A stretch of DNA of 64,000 nucleotides from Gnetum montanum (GCA_015680685.1 MNCI01036144.1:350021-414020), one strand, 5' to 3'; counted from the first letter of the stretch, positions 11,390 through 22,500 are shown. Made by a program: numbers and translations. Notes: generated by a model from the letters alone, not told the origin.

Positions 11390-12244
11390 ATGGCCCCAAA
11401 ATGTGGACAACAAGAAGGTCCCACTCAAGGTGGAAGCAAACGATCTCGAAGAGGTGGAAGAAAAGGTCCTGCAGGACAACATACAAAATAGGAGGAACAA
11501 TCATTTAGTGTTCATCAAGAAGATCCTCCTACCATACGGTCCAGGAAGGCAAAAGGAGGAGCTACTGTAGCACCAGAATAGGGACAACATCTTACGTTGC
11601 CCCAAGATTGTGTTCAGGCCATCCATGAAAAGTCCACATTCACTGCGGTAATTGTGGAATTGAAATTTGAATCTTTTGTAGAGTTCACTCCTGAGGCCGT
11701 TAGGGATCACCTCAAAGGATCCCCATTATGGCCTACCCTCTCTGAAAACAGTGCCTGGTACTTAGGGGAAATGTACCAATTTTGGCATAATAAAGAAGAA
11801 GGCACCACAGTTAACAATTCTGGTGTGACTGTTGAATTCTCTGTTCAAGCCATTTTGGAAGTATTAAACCTTCTGAATATAGGGCCAAAAGTTGCTCGGA
11901 ACTAGCTGGACACTTTCAGAACCAAGCAACTTAATAAACTATTGACAGAGAATAAAAGGGTGGTGAAAGAAAAAGAGAAGGTTGACTGGGATGCCTCTAT
12001 GGCACAAGCACAAGCTTACGCACATGCCAAAGCACTCAAGGCCTTACAAGAGGAAAACTCCAGGCCATGCTTCGATGCCATCAAATTCTAAGACCTGGAG
12101 CGCAAGAAAAGGGAAAGACACCAATGGAGGAGCCACCACCACCAGGAACTATATGAGTTCCACCATTTTGTAATCATAGGATTCTCTTTTGTGTTGTGTC
12201 TTAATTTTGTTCTGACTCCACAGTGCGGCATGAATCTATTCTAG
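11390..12244 (+). pseudogene. Element A ORF3 (env-position ORF, function unknown)
   Basis: Starts at ATG 11390 (MAPKCGQQEGPTQG) and stays in one frame to the TAG near 12242. It is broken by TAG at 11489, another TAG near 11576, TAG 11903 and a TAA near 12088. A basic N-terminus (SKRSRRGGRK) is followed by a globular part (ELKFESFVEFTPEAV; WYLGEMYQFWHNKEEGT; VTVEFSVQAILEVLN). After the TAG at 11903 comes a Lys/Glu/Ala-rich coiled-coil-like stretch. Compared with C, about 120 residues after VLNLLN and much of the coiled coil are missing. The globular part recalls the 'putative plant transposon protein' domain of Athila/Ogre-type elements, but I am not sure. No signal peptide or membrane segment is visible. 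Confidence 0.7.
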
Positions 12245-12325
12245 GTAGTCAATAATCCCATACCTATCCACTGTGTAATCAATGGAGGTTGTTCTCACTT
12301 TAACTCAAGGAAGAGCTTTCATTCA

Positions 12326-12337
12326 GTCGTGAGGGTA
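12326..12337 (+). other. Element A polypurine tract (weak)
   Basis: GTCGTGAGGGTA lies directly before the 3' LTR. B and C have ATCATGGGGGTA and GTCATGGGGGTA at the same place, so this copy carries two changes. Confidence 0.7.
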
Positions 12338-13170
12338 TGATGAGTCATGAATTTGCTGACAGCTGTGATAGCGCACCCACGATAATGCACCCACGATAAT
12401 GCACTTGTGATATCGTGTATGTGATATCGTAGCCTGCCACCAGTCCTATAAATAAGAGGCCCCTTGTTTCTAAGTTTAATTTTATATTGTAGCTAGACTT
12501 TGGCAGTTTTATCCCTCCAGAGATAGAATATTTTCTAGTGTATGCCCGCAGTGTGGTGAATGTAATTGTACGACATCCTTTATTCGAGTGTGATGTACTT
12601 GGACACGCACATGACTAGAAATAAAGATCGAGATTACTTCATCATTGCAGCATTCACTTAGTTTAATTAATTAATTATTTAATTGTTATTTATTATTTTC
12701 TTAGTTAATCTCTCTCACCCTTATCTCATGTTAATGCAGAATGAGTACGACTTAATCACGAGCATTTAAGTGTGACTACTTGGTAACCTAGTGGCGTACC
12801 TAGGATCTCCGCTTGTTAATCCCAGTAGTAGTTGTGCACGAAGTCCAAGATGTGTACTGATGATTAAGGAATGGATGCTTATCGCACTTAGGCTAGTTTA
12901 GATTCTTTCTTACCCTTTCCTCCTAGCTTAGTTAATCTTATTTTCCATTGCCTTTAGGAGTAGCATTAGGTTAGAACACATCATACATCTCACTTTGGAC
13001 TAAACCATACGTGACAAAGATAATACTAGTCTAGATGGGAAGACAATGAACTATGACCTAAGGCTAACTGTGTAGGTGCCACAACTAGTCCATTTGCGGA
13101 GTTCGACCAGATCACGCGTGTAACGTTCGTATTCGTATGGTTGAGTGTAGGGGTACCTCGCCACTCATCA
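12338..13170 (+). repeat. Element A 3' LTR
   Basis: 833 bp, TGATGAGTCATG to CCACTCATCA, followed by the target duplication CTAGC. U3 contains CGATAATGCACCC repeats and GATATCGTGTATGTGATATCG, then TATAAATAAGAGG (~12450). It holds the ~198 bp that the 5' LTR lacks. Confidence 0.93.
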
Positions 13171-13849
13171 CTAGCTAAAAGAATGATAGACTACCAAGAA
13201 ACTAAAAAGAAAATGTTGGAAGTTGATTGCATCAATTTTACCATCTACTTTAGATATTCCCAGATTTATCATATCTATGAGATATTTCAATAATGGCTAA
13301 ACTTGTAAAACTCTCTTGGAAGATTGAAGACCTATGAACTGATGATAAGAAGTTTAAGATGATTCTTGCACATTTTTGCATGATGTACTAGTAGAGCAAC
13401 TACAAGATTCACAAAGGGATGAAGAACCACTATTTCTAGGTATGACATGTAGATCATTTATGAAAAATGTTAAATATCTCCTACACATTTTTTCATTTTT
13501 GGTATTAAGTCCAACTTTTGTCATTTTTGTATAAATCTTATAATGTAGCACTCAAGTTCTAGTCATTCTGTTAGTTAATGCCACTCCCAGAACTTTGTAG
13601 CAAACTTCATATTATTTTTTAATATCTCAAGAATAAGTTCTTAGTTAATTTTGAAGGTATGATGAATAATAAAATATAGTCACAAAAGCCTATGATATCA
13701 TTGATGCATTATCATAGCTACAATATCATAAAATGTTGCATCTCCTAATGTAAAGTCACATCTATGAAGTCATAGTTGTAATAAATGCTTATAAATATGG
13801 TTTATCTATAAGATTTATGACATTATTTAATTTTCAAGTAGTAGTATGA
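13171..13849 (+). other. Continuation of element H after A; otherwise unrecognised
   Basis: The first ~200 bp read as a Lys/Glu-rich broken frame (ETKKKMLEVD-like) and may be the end of the H ORF3 coiled coil. From ~13400 to 13849 I see only AT-rich DNA with no domain. Confidence 0.35.
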
Positions 13850-15020
13850 AGTGGATGCTTGTTTTATTTCTTTGTTCATGTAATTTCCTTTAATGTCTTT
13901 AGTCTTTTGTTTCTCATATTATAATCTCATGGTTAGGCCAATGGTTATGTACCCGATATATGACATTTCATAAATGGAAAATTGAACCTATTATATATAA
14001 TGATACTAAAAGATGCCTAAAATGGAAAATTTGGACCAAAAAATGCTATAAATTGAGGTTCCCTCTCATATCTCAATTGAAGACATATTTTTTTTCTCAT
14101 TTTGTATTGTCTATTTCAAGCATCAAGTGTGATGAGTGACGAGGTACCCCTACACTCAACGATACGAATAAGAGCGTAACACGTGCGATCCAGTTGAACT
14201 CCGTAGACTAAGTGCCTACATGCCTTATGGAACACTTAAGGTTAATCATTCGTTGTCTTCCCAGACTTACTTGTATTTGTCATGGTGTATGGTTAAGTAA
14301 GTCTGAGGTATATGATTTTTATGTCTTTTCGATTTTATCTCCTATGCTAGTGAGGTGAAGGATTGAAGAGACTAATTGACTAACTTTAACTAACTAACTA
14401 AGCCTTAATTAACCTATCATCAGCATCTGTTCCCACTTACCGTTCACACCCTGAACCAATGCAACCTTGGTTACCAAATGCTAATCGTTGCTGGGATCAC
14501 CAAGCATAACGCACGTGCTCGAAGCGGTCGTACTGAGGCACTTAACTAGGAGAGAAGGGTTGAGAGAGATTTAATAACTAATAAAGCATTTAAAGAATCA
14601 ACAATAAATAACATTAAATAAAATCCTAATTAGCCTATTCCATGCACTGCAAGGTTTATCCAAGAAGTTCTTCTTTATTGCCATACATAAACATGTGTTC
14701 AGGTACAATACTTGCTCGAATAAAGATTCGTTCACTTTGGAGCTCCTACTGTGGGCACATGGAAAATGTTCTATCTCTGGAGAGGTCAAACTGCCAGAGT
14801 TTCGTTACGGTCTAGGCCTAGATTAGAAAACAAGGGAGAGTCACCTCTTATTTATAGATTTGGCGGCTATCGTGGGGGATGCAATATCGCGGCAGATGCG
14901 ATATCGCATCCCATCAAAGTGTTTGAAGGAGAAAGGGATAGAATAATTTTCAATTCTCTCATATTATTTTTAACATTTCTCTCATAAGATCTCATATTCT
15001 CATAGCTTTCACATATAGGC
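13850..15020 (+). repeat. Copia-type LTR split by a solo LTR
   Basis: 13850-14124 and 14922-15020 match, in order, the 3' LTR of copia element G (46094-46440). Shared blocks include GCTTGT, TTAGGC(C/T)AATGGTTA, TTTGTATTGT, TTTCAAGCATCAA, TCTCATAAGATCT and ATTCTCATAG. The TGATGAG solo LTR 14130-14916 interrupts it. No coding part of this copia copy is next to it. Confidence 0.65.
14130..14916 (-). repeat. Solo TGATGAG-family LTR
   Basis: 787 bp with family termini (TGATGAGTGA ... CCCATCA as read on the plus strand) and a perfect 5-bp duplication AAGTG (14125-14129, 14917-14921). The family TATA region lies at ~14850 and GCGATATCGC-type palindromes at ~14880-14910. With no internal sequence, it is what remains after LTR-LTR recombination. 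Confidence 0.92.
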
Positions 15021-15170
15021 TTCATCAACTATTTGATGGCTATGTGCTTGTGTTTGGGATTGCAGTTGTGCATGTAGTTCAGCAATAAACTTTGAAGCTA
15101 ATTCTCCCTCATCCTAGTGGCTTACATACTAAGAGAGATTGTAGAATTCCTTATAGTAATCTTTCTTAGA

Positions 15171-15939
15171 TCATCTTCCTAATCTTAAGGAATCAAATCT
15201 CATCTTGTGATATTTAAGAAAGGAATCTAGTACAATTTTTTGTTCAAAATATTGATAAAAGTTGACCCAATTTGTAATCAATCCTTGAGATCTCAGTCCA
15301 TTCCACCATGTTGCCAGAAGTCCTCTTAAGTATAGGGAGATGACTTCTAAATGTTTTTGTCTTGACAAATTCAACACATCAAAGTAATTTTTCTTTGTAT
15401 CAAGTGAATCTTCTCACTTGACACTAGATCTAGGGGCTCCATTATAATGATATAATTTTACATTTTTTTTGCATGTACTTGTGTTAGTTATTCTCTTGGT
15501 GCATTTTTTCAATTTTAATATCCCTCATCTTCGATTTCTATTCTTTGACCTAATGAAGGGATATTGATACCCTGGTGCCAACAAGTGGGGATTGGTTTCT
15601 ATGTTGATCCCTATGGGGAATTTGATCTTAATCTTGGTGTTGATCCCTGGGTGGAAAGTGTCTTGGATTAGAAGGTTGAGTGAGATGATTCATTAATTTC
15701 TTGATGGATTTTGCAAAGGAATCCATATTTCCTTGCACTTCTAATCATTTTCTTTCTAAACTTTGGAACAATTTTCTAATTTATTCAAACATATTCTACA
15801 ACTTCATCCTGAACCCTTGATTTGATTGATGAATTTCCTCTTGAATACCCCTAATTTCATTAATTTAATCCTCAAGGGCATTCATTCGGTCATTGACTCG
15901 GGTCTCCATTGCCTTCCAATGTACTCATCAGGTTCTAGA
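15171..15939 (-). pseudogene. Gypsy gag, 5' part, degenerate
   Basis: The clearest open frame (15377-15171) contains LYLRGLLATWWNGL, NFYQYFEQKIVLDSF and KYHKMRFDSLRLG. This is the W-rich core of plant gypsy gag (usually LYLRGxAxxWWxxL...LxQG). Upstream to ~15939, broken frames read HWKAMETRVNDRMNALED and DSFAKSIKKLMNHL, the N-terminal helical part. Several stops and at least one frameshift are present. It does not share the gag of A, B or C and must come from another gypsy lineage. Confidence 0.7.
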
Positions 15940-16253
15940 CATTGGTAAGTTAAAGAAATTAGATGTGTTGATAATCCTTGACCTCATTGGTTCTCTTTAT
16001 GGGTCTTGAGATAGTTGATTCCAAGAGAGGTTAGAACTATCATGAACTTCTACCTGACCATAGAATCCTATTTGTTTTGGTACCCTAAATGATGGCTTGA
16101 AAAACTAATTTTTGATTGTCCAAAACCTAAATCTGACCATTCCAGAGTGTTTGAAAGATTAAAATCTATTGGAATCAATTTTTGTTTGGTTGAAAATGGA
16201 CTTTAGAATTAAAATTTATGGCTATTTTAATTTTGTAAAATTTCACAATTTTT

Positions 16254-16310
16254 GAGACTTCCTAAGAGGTCACCCATCCTAGTACTACTCAAGGACAAGC
16301 ATGCTTAATT
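16254..16310 (-). repeat. 5S rRNA-derived fragment
   Basis: Read on the minus strand, TTAAGCATGCTT and then GAGTAGTACTAGGATGG, GTGACCTC and GGAAGTC follow the 3' half of plant 5S rRNA. They cover its internal promoter (box A, intermediate element, box C) nearly unchanged. The 5' part of 5S is absent, so this is not a gene. Flanks form an inverted repeat (TTTCACAATT / AATTGTGAAA). Known carriers of such pieces are Cassandra-type TRIM LTRs and 5S-derived SINEs. Confidence 0.75.
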
Positions 16311-16394
16311 GTGAAATTTTTATGTATAATTTTACAATGTTAATTTTTTCTTTTTGAAAATAAATTCTCCCACTTCCTAATTTAAATTAATAAG

Positions 16395-16767
16395 CTAATG
16401 GATGAAAATTTTTGAATTTTCCATTGATTGACGAAAAATTTCAAATTTTTCCTCGATTGACGAAAAATTTTGAATTTTCCATCGATTGAAAAAACAACTT
16501 TTTCTATCATTGGGGGTAGGGGTAGTTGCTGGGGTAGGGATCTGGGTAGCACTGTAGGGGTGCTAGAGTAGTGAGAAGAGCATGGCGGTGGAAGGGTGTG
16601 CCAGGAGAGTGTAGTAGTAGTGGGCACTAAAGGTGCACTGGGAGTGTAGCAGTAGTGGACAACGGAGGCACATTGGGAGTGCGGTGGTGGTGGTTGGGCC
16701 TTTCCTCAGGCCTACATAGCCCTTGCCATGGATTACGTAACCCACATAAGTGCCTGTGTTGTCCAAG
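16395..16767. repeat. Tandem repeats left of element B
   Basis: 16395-16500 holds about three ~30-bp units with GATTGACGAAAAATTT and GAATTTTCCAT. 16520-16767 is GC-rich with loose repeats of GTAGTAGTGG, GGTGCACTGGGAGTG and GGCACATTGGGAGTG. The short open frames across here come from repeat composition and are not called. Element B interrupts the array; it continues at 24134. Confidence 0.6.
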
Positions 16768-17621
16768 TGATGAGTGGCGAGGTACCCCTACACTCAACCA
16801 TACGAATACGAGCGTGTACGCGCGATCCGGTCGAACTCCGCAGACTAAATGCCTTAACGCCAGAAGAAACACTTGGGGTTAATCATTCGTTATCTTCCCA
16901 GGCTTGCTTGTCTGTGTCACGGTGTATGGTTAAGCAAATCTGAGGTATGTGATTTTTTTGGTCTTTTTCAGTTTATCTCCTAAGATATGAGGGAAAGGGT
17001 TGAGAAACTAACTAACTCTAACTAATGTCCTAAGTCTAAATTAACTAGCGTCAGCATCCGTTCCCACTTACCGGACACACCCTGAACTATGCAACTATGG
17101 CTACCAAACGCTAATCGTTACTGGGATCACCACATGTAATGCAAGTGCTCGAAGTGGTCGTACTGAGACACCTATTTAGCCTAAGTGTGATAAGCAGCCG
17201 ATTCCTTGATTAGCCGTACAAATCTGTAGATGCTTGTAACCAAGTCGTACTCGTGAGCACTAGGAAAGCAATAAACAACAATGAAATAAAACCATGTATT
17301 GCAAGGTTTATCCACGCAAGTTCGTCTTTATTACCGTACACAACTTGTGTTCAGGTTACAAAGTTGCTCGAAGAAAGAGCCATTCACTCTAGGACTCCTA
17401 CTGCGGGCACATAGAAAAAATTCTAACTCTGGAGGGATCAAACTGCCAGAGCTTCGCTACTTCTAGCCAGGATTGGGAAATGAGGGGAGTGCTGCCTCTT
17501 ATTTATAGATATGGCGGCGGACCGCGATATCGGGTACGTGATATCGCATGGGATGCGATATCGCGGCGGCCGCGATATCGCGTACGTGATATCGCGGCAC
17601 TATGCATGTCGCATCTCATCA
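16768..17621 (-). repeat. Element B 3' LTR
   Basis: 854 bp. U3 (17515-17610) is dense in GCGATATCGC and TACGTGATATCGC palindromes next to the TATA region (TTATTTATAGATATGG near 17500, read on the minus strand as TATAAATAAG). Ends are TGATGAGTGG and CTCATCA on the plus strand. Confidence 0.95.
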
Positions 17622-17633
17622 TACCCCCATGAT
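17622..17633 (-). other. Element B polypurine tract
   Basis: Minus-strand ATCATGGGGGTA lies immediately before the 3' LTR. The same motif is repeated inside the family's elements. Confidence 0.85.
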
Positions 17634-18137
17634 TGAATGAAAACTCATCCTCAAGTTCCTTACAATGATATCAGGTAGGTATGGGATTATTGAGGAGAAT
17701 GGAACTAATGGGATGACATGTGAACAGGTCTTTATTACAAGACTTGACAAAAACTAGTATTCATGACAACAAGGGTGAACACCTTATTACAATGACAGCA
17801 GGCCATATTTGGTAGCTGAGAGAAAAGAGGAGAGAGAATAAAAGAGAAGAAGAGAGAGGAGTCTTGTTGCTGCCAACGCCTAGATTGCACCTTTCGTTGT
17901 CCATCTGTAAGCGCATCATCAATCCTGCTCCTTGCATAGCTGCTACAGCGATGCTCCATTCCAAGTGTTTGCGCTAGATCCAATCCGTTATTGTATGATT
18001 GCCATCTGCACACACAACACAATCATATATTAGCAAGGGTAATTGAATCATTAAGTAAATAATACCTTGCTTCAATTTAGGTTCATTGGCTAGGTTGTGG
18101 TATGGCTAATATGGATCTGGGAAAATGTAGATGATGA

Positions 18138-18246
18138 CTACCGAAGGTGTAGGGGTTAAGAAGAAAAATGAAAAAATCCGGGGCATAGAAGAAAAATCGA
18201 AAAAACAGGCCCCGTACCCCCATGACTAATCGCGAGCCTTCGGTAG
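18138..18246. other. Two-stem inverted repeat in element B
   Basis: CTACCGAAGG at 18138 pairs perfectly with CCTTCGGTAG at ~18237. Inside, CCGGGGCAT-type and GGCCCCGT-type segments can pair again (CGGGGC / GCCCCG). The loop between them is A/T-rich. A structured RNA signal is possible; no family match is claimed. Confidence 0.55.
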
Positions 18247-19405
18247 CGTTAGAATGGAGAAAGAAAAGGAGTAAGAAAGATAGGTGAAAAGGGACAACTA
18301 TGGCATTAGTGAAATGGATGTCAAGATGGAAATGAACAAAAATAAAATAAAATTAATTGCAAAAATGTTAAGGAAAAGAAGTTAACTAATGTTCCAAAAA
18401 GGAATGTCAGTGGGTCCTCCCCAAAGCAAGCTTATGCCCTTAATGCCCTAACAATCCCACATTCAAGGAGTTCGTAGGCTCAGGGAATGTCCTTTGGAAT
18501 AAGTATTAAAGTCTTAACCGGAAGAATTTACCAAGAAGAAAACAATGCATCAACCAAAATATATACATTAATGATACAACTGGCAATGAGGTGAACAATG
18601 GGGAGAAGGATGGAAAGAAGAGAAGTGGAATGGAATCCCAAGACAAGGTGGTGTACAGCCCCTTGTGTGTTTTATGATTAATGTGACTTGGAGAATCTCA
18701 TTCCAACTCAGACTCAAACCAACCACTTCCAGTGACTTCGCATCAATGCATTTGGCTAAATCATCCACGTGGATAACAACGATGCATCTTCGAAGAGCCA
18801 CCACCATTCCGAAGAAACAACGGAGAGAATGGGAAGCGAGAAGAGCCTTAGTTAGAGGGAACACTTTGGTTCCATAACCAGTGCTTGCAGCCCAAATTTT
18901 ATTTCGTCTAATGGGTGTGCTTTGAATCCTCACTTTGGTTTTGTTTTTTGTTTTGTTTTGTGTTTTTATGCGTGGGGACCACACCATGCAAAGACTTCTT
19001 ATTTTTATTGTCTCAGCTTCCGAAGAATGGGTAACATCGGAACAGTAAGAAAACTCAAGAAGAAAACATCCAAGCACCCAAGTGAATGACCAACACAAGA
19101 GCACCAAGTTCCCTTGAAGTCACATCCTTTGCAATCCTTGAGTCCTTCCTTAGTTTGAGAAATGCCCAGTCACCAGTTCGTTAATGTTCTTATTAGAAGG
19201 GAACTATACATTTTCAAGCCAAGGGAAACCATGGACTTGATGGATGGATGGATGAAGTGGTCTCATTGCCTGCCATATCAAAAGAAACATACCTTAGTAT
19301 CAACATTGTAACTTAAAGGTAAAAACCAAACATTAGCACTCAATGAAAAAATAGTTCATCCCTTCGATCTAAACACTTATGGGGTGACGAACTTACAGGG
19401 TGGAT

Positions 19406-19431
19406 GACACACACACACACACACACACACA
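19406..19431. repeat. (AC)n microsatellite
   Basis: Thirteen AC units in the spacer of element B. Confidence 0.95.
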
Positions 19432-19577
19432 AAAACTAGAAAAGTATAACGATGGTGTAAAACAAAAACAAGAAAAGTTAAAGAAATTTGTAAAACAAAA
19501 ATTAGAAAAGTTAAAGAAATTTGTAAAAGAAAACTGTGTAAAACAAAAACTGAAAAAGAACTGAGGGCCCCATATGG

Positions 19578-22500
19578 TTAGCATAGGTGGCCATCTCCCC
19601 CATGATTGAGTTGTAAGGGAGAGATCCGAAGTAATGAGCGTTTGTTTAAATTTCTTAGAAGTGCCCAACTTCTCCCAATTGATGATCTTAGATTCAAGGG
19701 TGGAAGTTGGCGACACTCATGTTCCAATGCGTCTATGCCACGGTTGTTGGCATGAGTTTCCCCAGTTCGTTCCATGCATATTTTTCTGCTCCTCCTACGA
19801 GAAGTCGTCAACCACGGGGTGTCTACTACTTCTTGTGTGGTTGCTACATACAGGAATCTTTGTTGCAGAGTTTCTTGGGCACACCTGTTACATGGAGACA
19901 TTTCCTCCATGTCATCACCCGATGAATCACTGTATGTGATGCATGGAACTATCCTCTTCTTGATCTTTCCACATATGTTTATCTTGGAGATTTCCAAGGA
20001 AAGATCGTGGATCCTAAGGCATGCATCTACTGTGCTTAGCCATGCTCTTCCCATTATAATTGGGAAGTCCCCTTCGTTGTTGTGAACATCGATCACTAGA
20101 TAATCTGCTGGGTAGGACCAACCACACACAGTGGTAATAACATCCTGCACCAATCCCAAGGGAATGGTGATGGACTGGTCCGCCAACTCTAGTTGGATAT
20201 TGCTCTTCTTAAGTTGTGGCAGGGTCCAGGCGTGATACATCTTTCTCAAAATTAAGTTGGCTCCGGAACCTGAGTCAAGAAGAGCTTGATGTGGTGCATT
20301 TCCAGCAATCTGCAAATAAATAAAGGGACTCCTAGGGTCAGTTAGTTTCCTGGGAAGGTGGCCTACCTTGATCCAGTCAGTTACGGTATGTGTTAGCATA
20401 ACCGTATGCGTTACACTCCTTTGGACGGAAGGGTGCTCCGAGGTGTTAGATGATGGAGTCATGTACATGGCCTCAACCGCTTGTTGTTGCGAGAGTTTGT
20501 CCGGGCTTTTAGTTCTGAAAAAACGTCTCTTCTTTGTACAGTTGTCGCCAGAACTAGTACCCGGTTGGATATTTACAGCTCTCGCAGCGTGACATTGCTG
20601 CGGTTGAGGAGGAAGTTCCCCTTGCATTGTTGGAGCAGGAAGTGTTACGGTAACTACTTGAGGAAGAGGTGTGGGTGGAGTTAGAGGATGGACAGAATGT
20701 GAGATGTCTCCCAGAGGAGAAGGAGTCCTTCTGAAGTACTCCCGAGCTTGGTAGTGACGGTTGGGGGTTGTGTGACCCATAGAGTCACTTGGAGAAACTG
20801 GCTGCTGCACATAATAACCGTAAGGATCAGGCTTCCGGTAAGGGTATTGATGTGTTGGCGGTGGCATCCCCCATGACTGTGGGTATTGCCACTACTGGTA
20901 TTGTCCAATGGGCTGTGGAGGTGTTCCACTTGGATAATATGTCAAGGGTTGGTGGAACTGCCTTGGGTTACCTTGTGGGTAAGGTAACCTTCGGGGTGTT
21001 TGCCGTTGATTAAGTCTTGAATTTGCATACACCCCAGACTCTTGCAAATGTGAGATAAGTGGACAACATCCCTTAGGATGGTCATAATAGCAGACCTCAC
21101 ATCCACTATCATTGTCTGAATCAGAATTTACAGCCACATTGGAGTTAGTGATTTTTCCCTTACCCTTGTTATGTGTAGGGCTTAAATCTCTCCACTTTTT
21201 CTTTCCTTTGTCACTACTTTGCTCTACCTTAGACTCTTCTATGATTTTCAAGACTGTTTCTATTCGTGAGTCTAAGGAATCCCACATTTGGTCTACCTTA
21301 GCCGATACCTCGGTTGTTAACTTTTGGATCGGCACAGTTTTTCGGTTCACCAACTCTTCGAGTGGTGACTTATCCTCCTCATCACAGAATTTCACTCCCT
21401 TCTTGCAAAGGGAGGGATCACGGTTGTATTCTTCCACACTTTCTCTCTTCCATAGCTCATCCTCTTCTTACGCTACTTGTTCCAACAAGCTTTCCACTTC
21501 ATGGGCTCTTAGTTGGGAGAGTCTCTCTTGGGCATAAGTCCCAAGAGTCCTTCTCGTTTCATTTCTTAGCCCATCCACGATGTGGCAAAGTTGATCCCGC
21601 TTAGCGTATCCATGGCCCGGGCAACGATGTAGCAGTGTATAATAACGGTCCATGGAAGCATCCAAGGGTTCATAAGCACCTTGTTTCCAGCCTTGGATCT
21701 GCTTACACAAGTTGGACACTCTGGAGTACGTTTGATATTTGTTGTTGAAAAATTCAAGCATCGTACTCCACCTCCTGATGGTTTCTGGTTCTAAGGACCG
21801 GTACCAGCTCTCTGCTTCTTTGGTGAGTGTCCTTGGGAACAACTTAAGCTTCTGCCACTCACTATCAATGTTCTGCAAGGCACAAGTATCGTGGAATGCT
21901 TGCAAATGATTTTGCGGATCAGCATTGTATCCCCCTTCAAATCGTGGGATATTGTTCATGTCTAATCGCTTGATCCGACTATCCTTTAAATGCCTTGTGG
22001 GAATCCTAACTGCCTCTATTATGTCAAGCATACTTCGGGTTGCGAGTAGGAGCTCGTCATGATCATCTCTTTCATGACGTCTATGATGTCTACGTGGTGG
22101 TTCCCTACTTTCCCTAAGTCCTTGCCCTTGTCCTAACTCCTCTCGACCTTCTTGTCGAGGCATTTCTTTTTCCTTTTTACTTTTACTCTCTTCGTTATGC
22201 TCACGATGGTTGCACCCAGATGTGGAAGGAGAGTGTGAATGGTGAGATGAAGGAGAAGAGGAAGGGGATCCATCACCATGGCGATGTTTCTTACCTTCTC
22301 TTCGGCTGCTTCGGCCCCGATCGTTGTGACGATCCAAGTGTCTGTCCTTAGTGTGAGTAGTTGTTCCTACCGTGAACAGCTGGTGCTCCCGGTGATCAGA
22401 GCCTGTAGCATGTACAGTTGATCGAAGGCCCTGATGCTTTACCTCTTCACCAGAGTGAGGAGGAGGAACATCATTTTCTAAGAAATCCATTGTGAGGGAT

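Larger units (their letters stand above)
6709..13170 (+). mobile_element. Element A: complete non-autonomous gypsy-type LTR retrotransposon (gag + ORF3)
   Basis: Two LTRs (6709-7336 and 12338-13170) are flanked by a perfect 5-bp target duplication CTAGC (6704-6708 and 13171-13175). A primer binding site follows the 5' LTR and a weak polypurine tract precedes the 3' LTR. The interior holds gag (7479-9476), a ~1.9-kb spacer with an internal promoter-like block, and ORF3 (11390-12244). There is no protease, reverse transcriptase, RNase H or integrase. The LTRs differ at very roughly 7-8% of aligned positions by eye, so the insertion is old. It lies inside ORF3 of the decayed relative H. Confidence 0.95.
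17634..19577 (-). other. Element B spacer between gag-protease and polypurine tract
   Basis: Shares blocks with the spacers of A and C: GTGGGTCCTCCCCAAAG at ~18410 (C ~57137), AGTTCCCTTGA at ~19107, and the pre-PPT block AATAATCCCATACCTA at ~17675. A 179-residue minus-strand frame (19107-18568) has no domain I recognise and no family support, so I leave it uncalled. PPT-like CATGGGGGTA and CATGGGGGAG copies occur at ~18218 and ~19597. Confidence 0.6.

Noticed and set aside
1-13170. LTR at 1-103 and the LTR of A as ends of one element
   Set aside because: A has its own pair of LTRs with matching CTAGC duplications; 1-103 is followed by pol sequence, not a primer site.
16254-16310. Functional 5S rRNA gene
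   Set aside because: Only the 3' half is present and no gene start or tandem array is seen.
16382-16943. Cluster of overlapping open frames on both strands
   Set aside because: They lie in GC-rich tandem repeats and in the LTR of element B; composition explains them.
18568-19107. 179-residue minus-strand open frame in the spacer of element B
   Set aside because: No recognisable domain, and the same spacer in A and C has no matching frame, so it is probably chance.
19634-20684. Plus-strand frames of 67-103 codons opposite gag-protease
   Set aside because: Antisense shadows of the minus-strand gag-protease frame, which has clear motifs.
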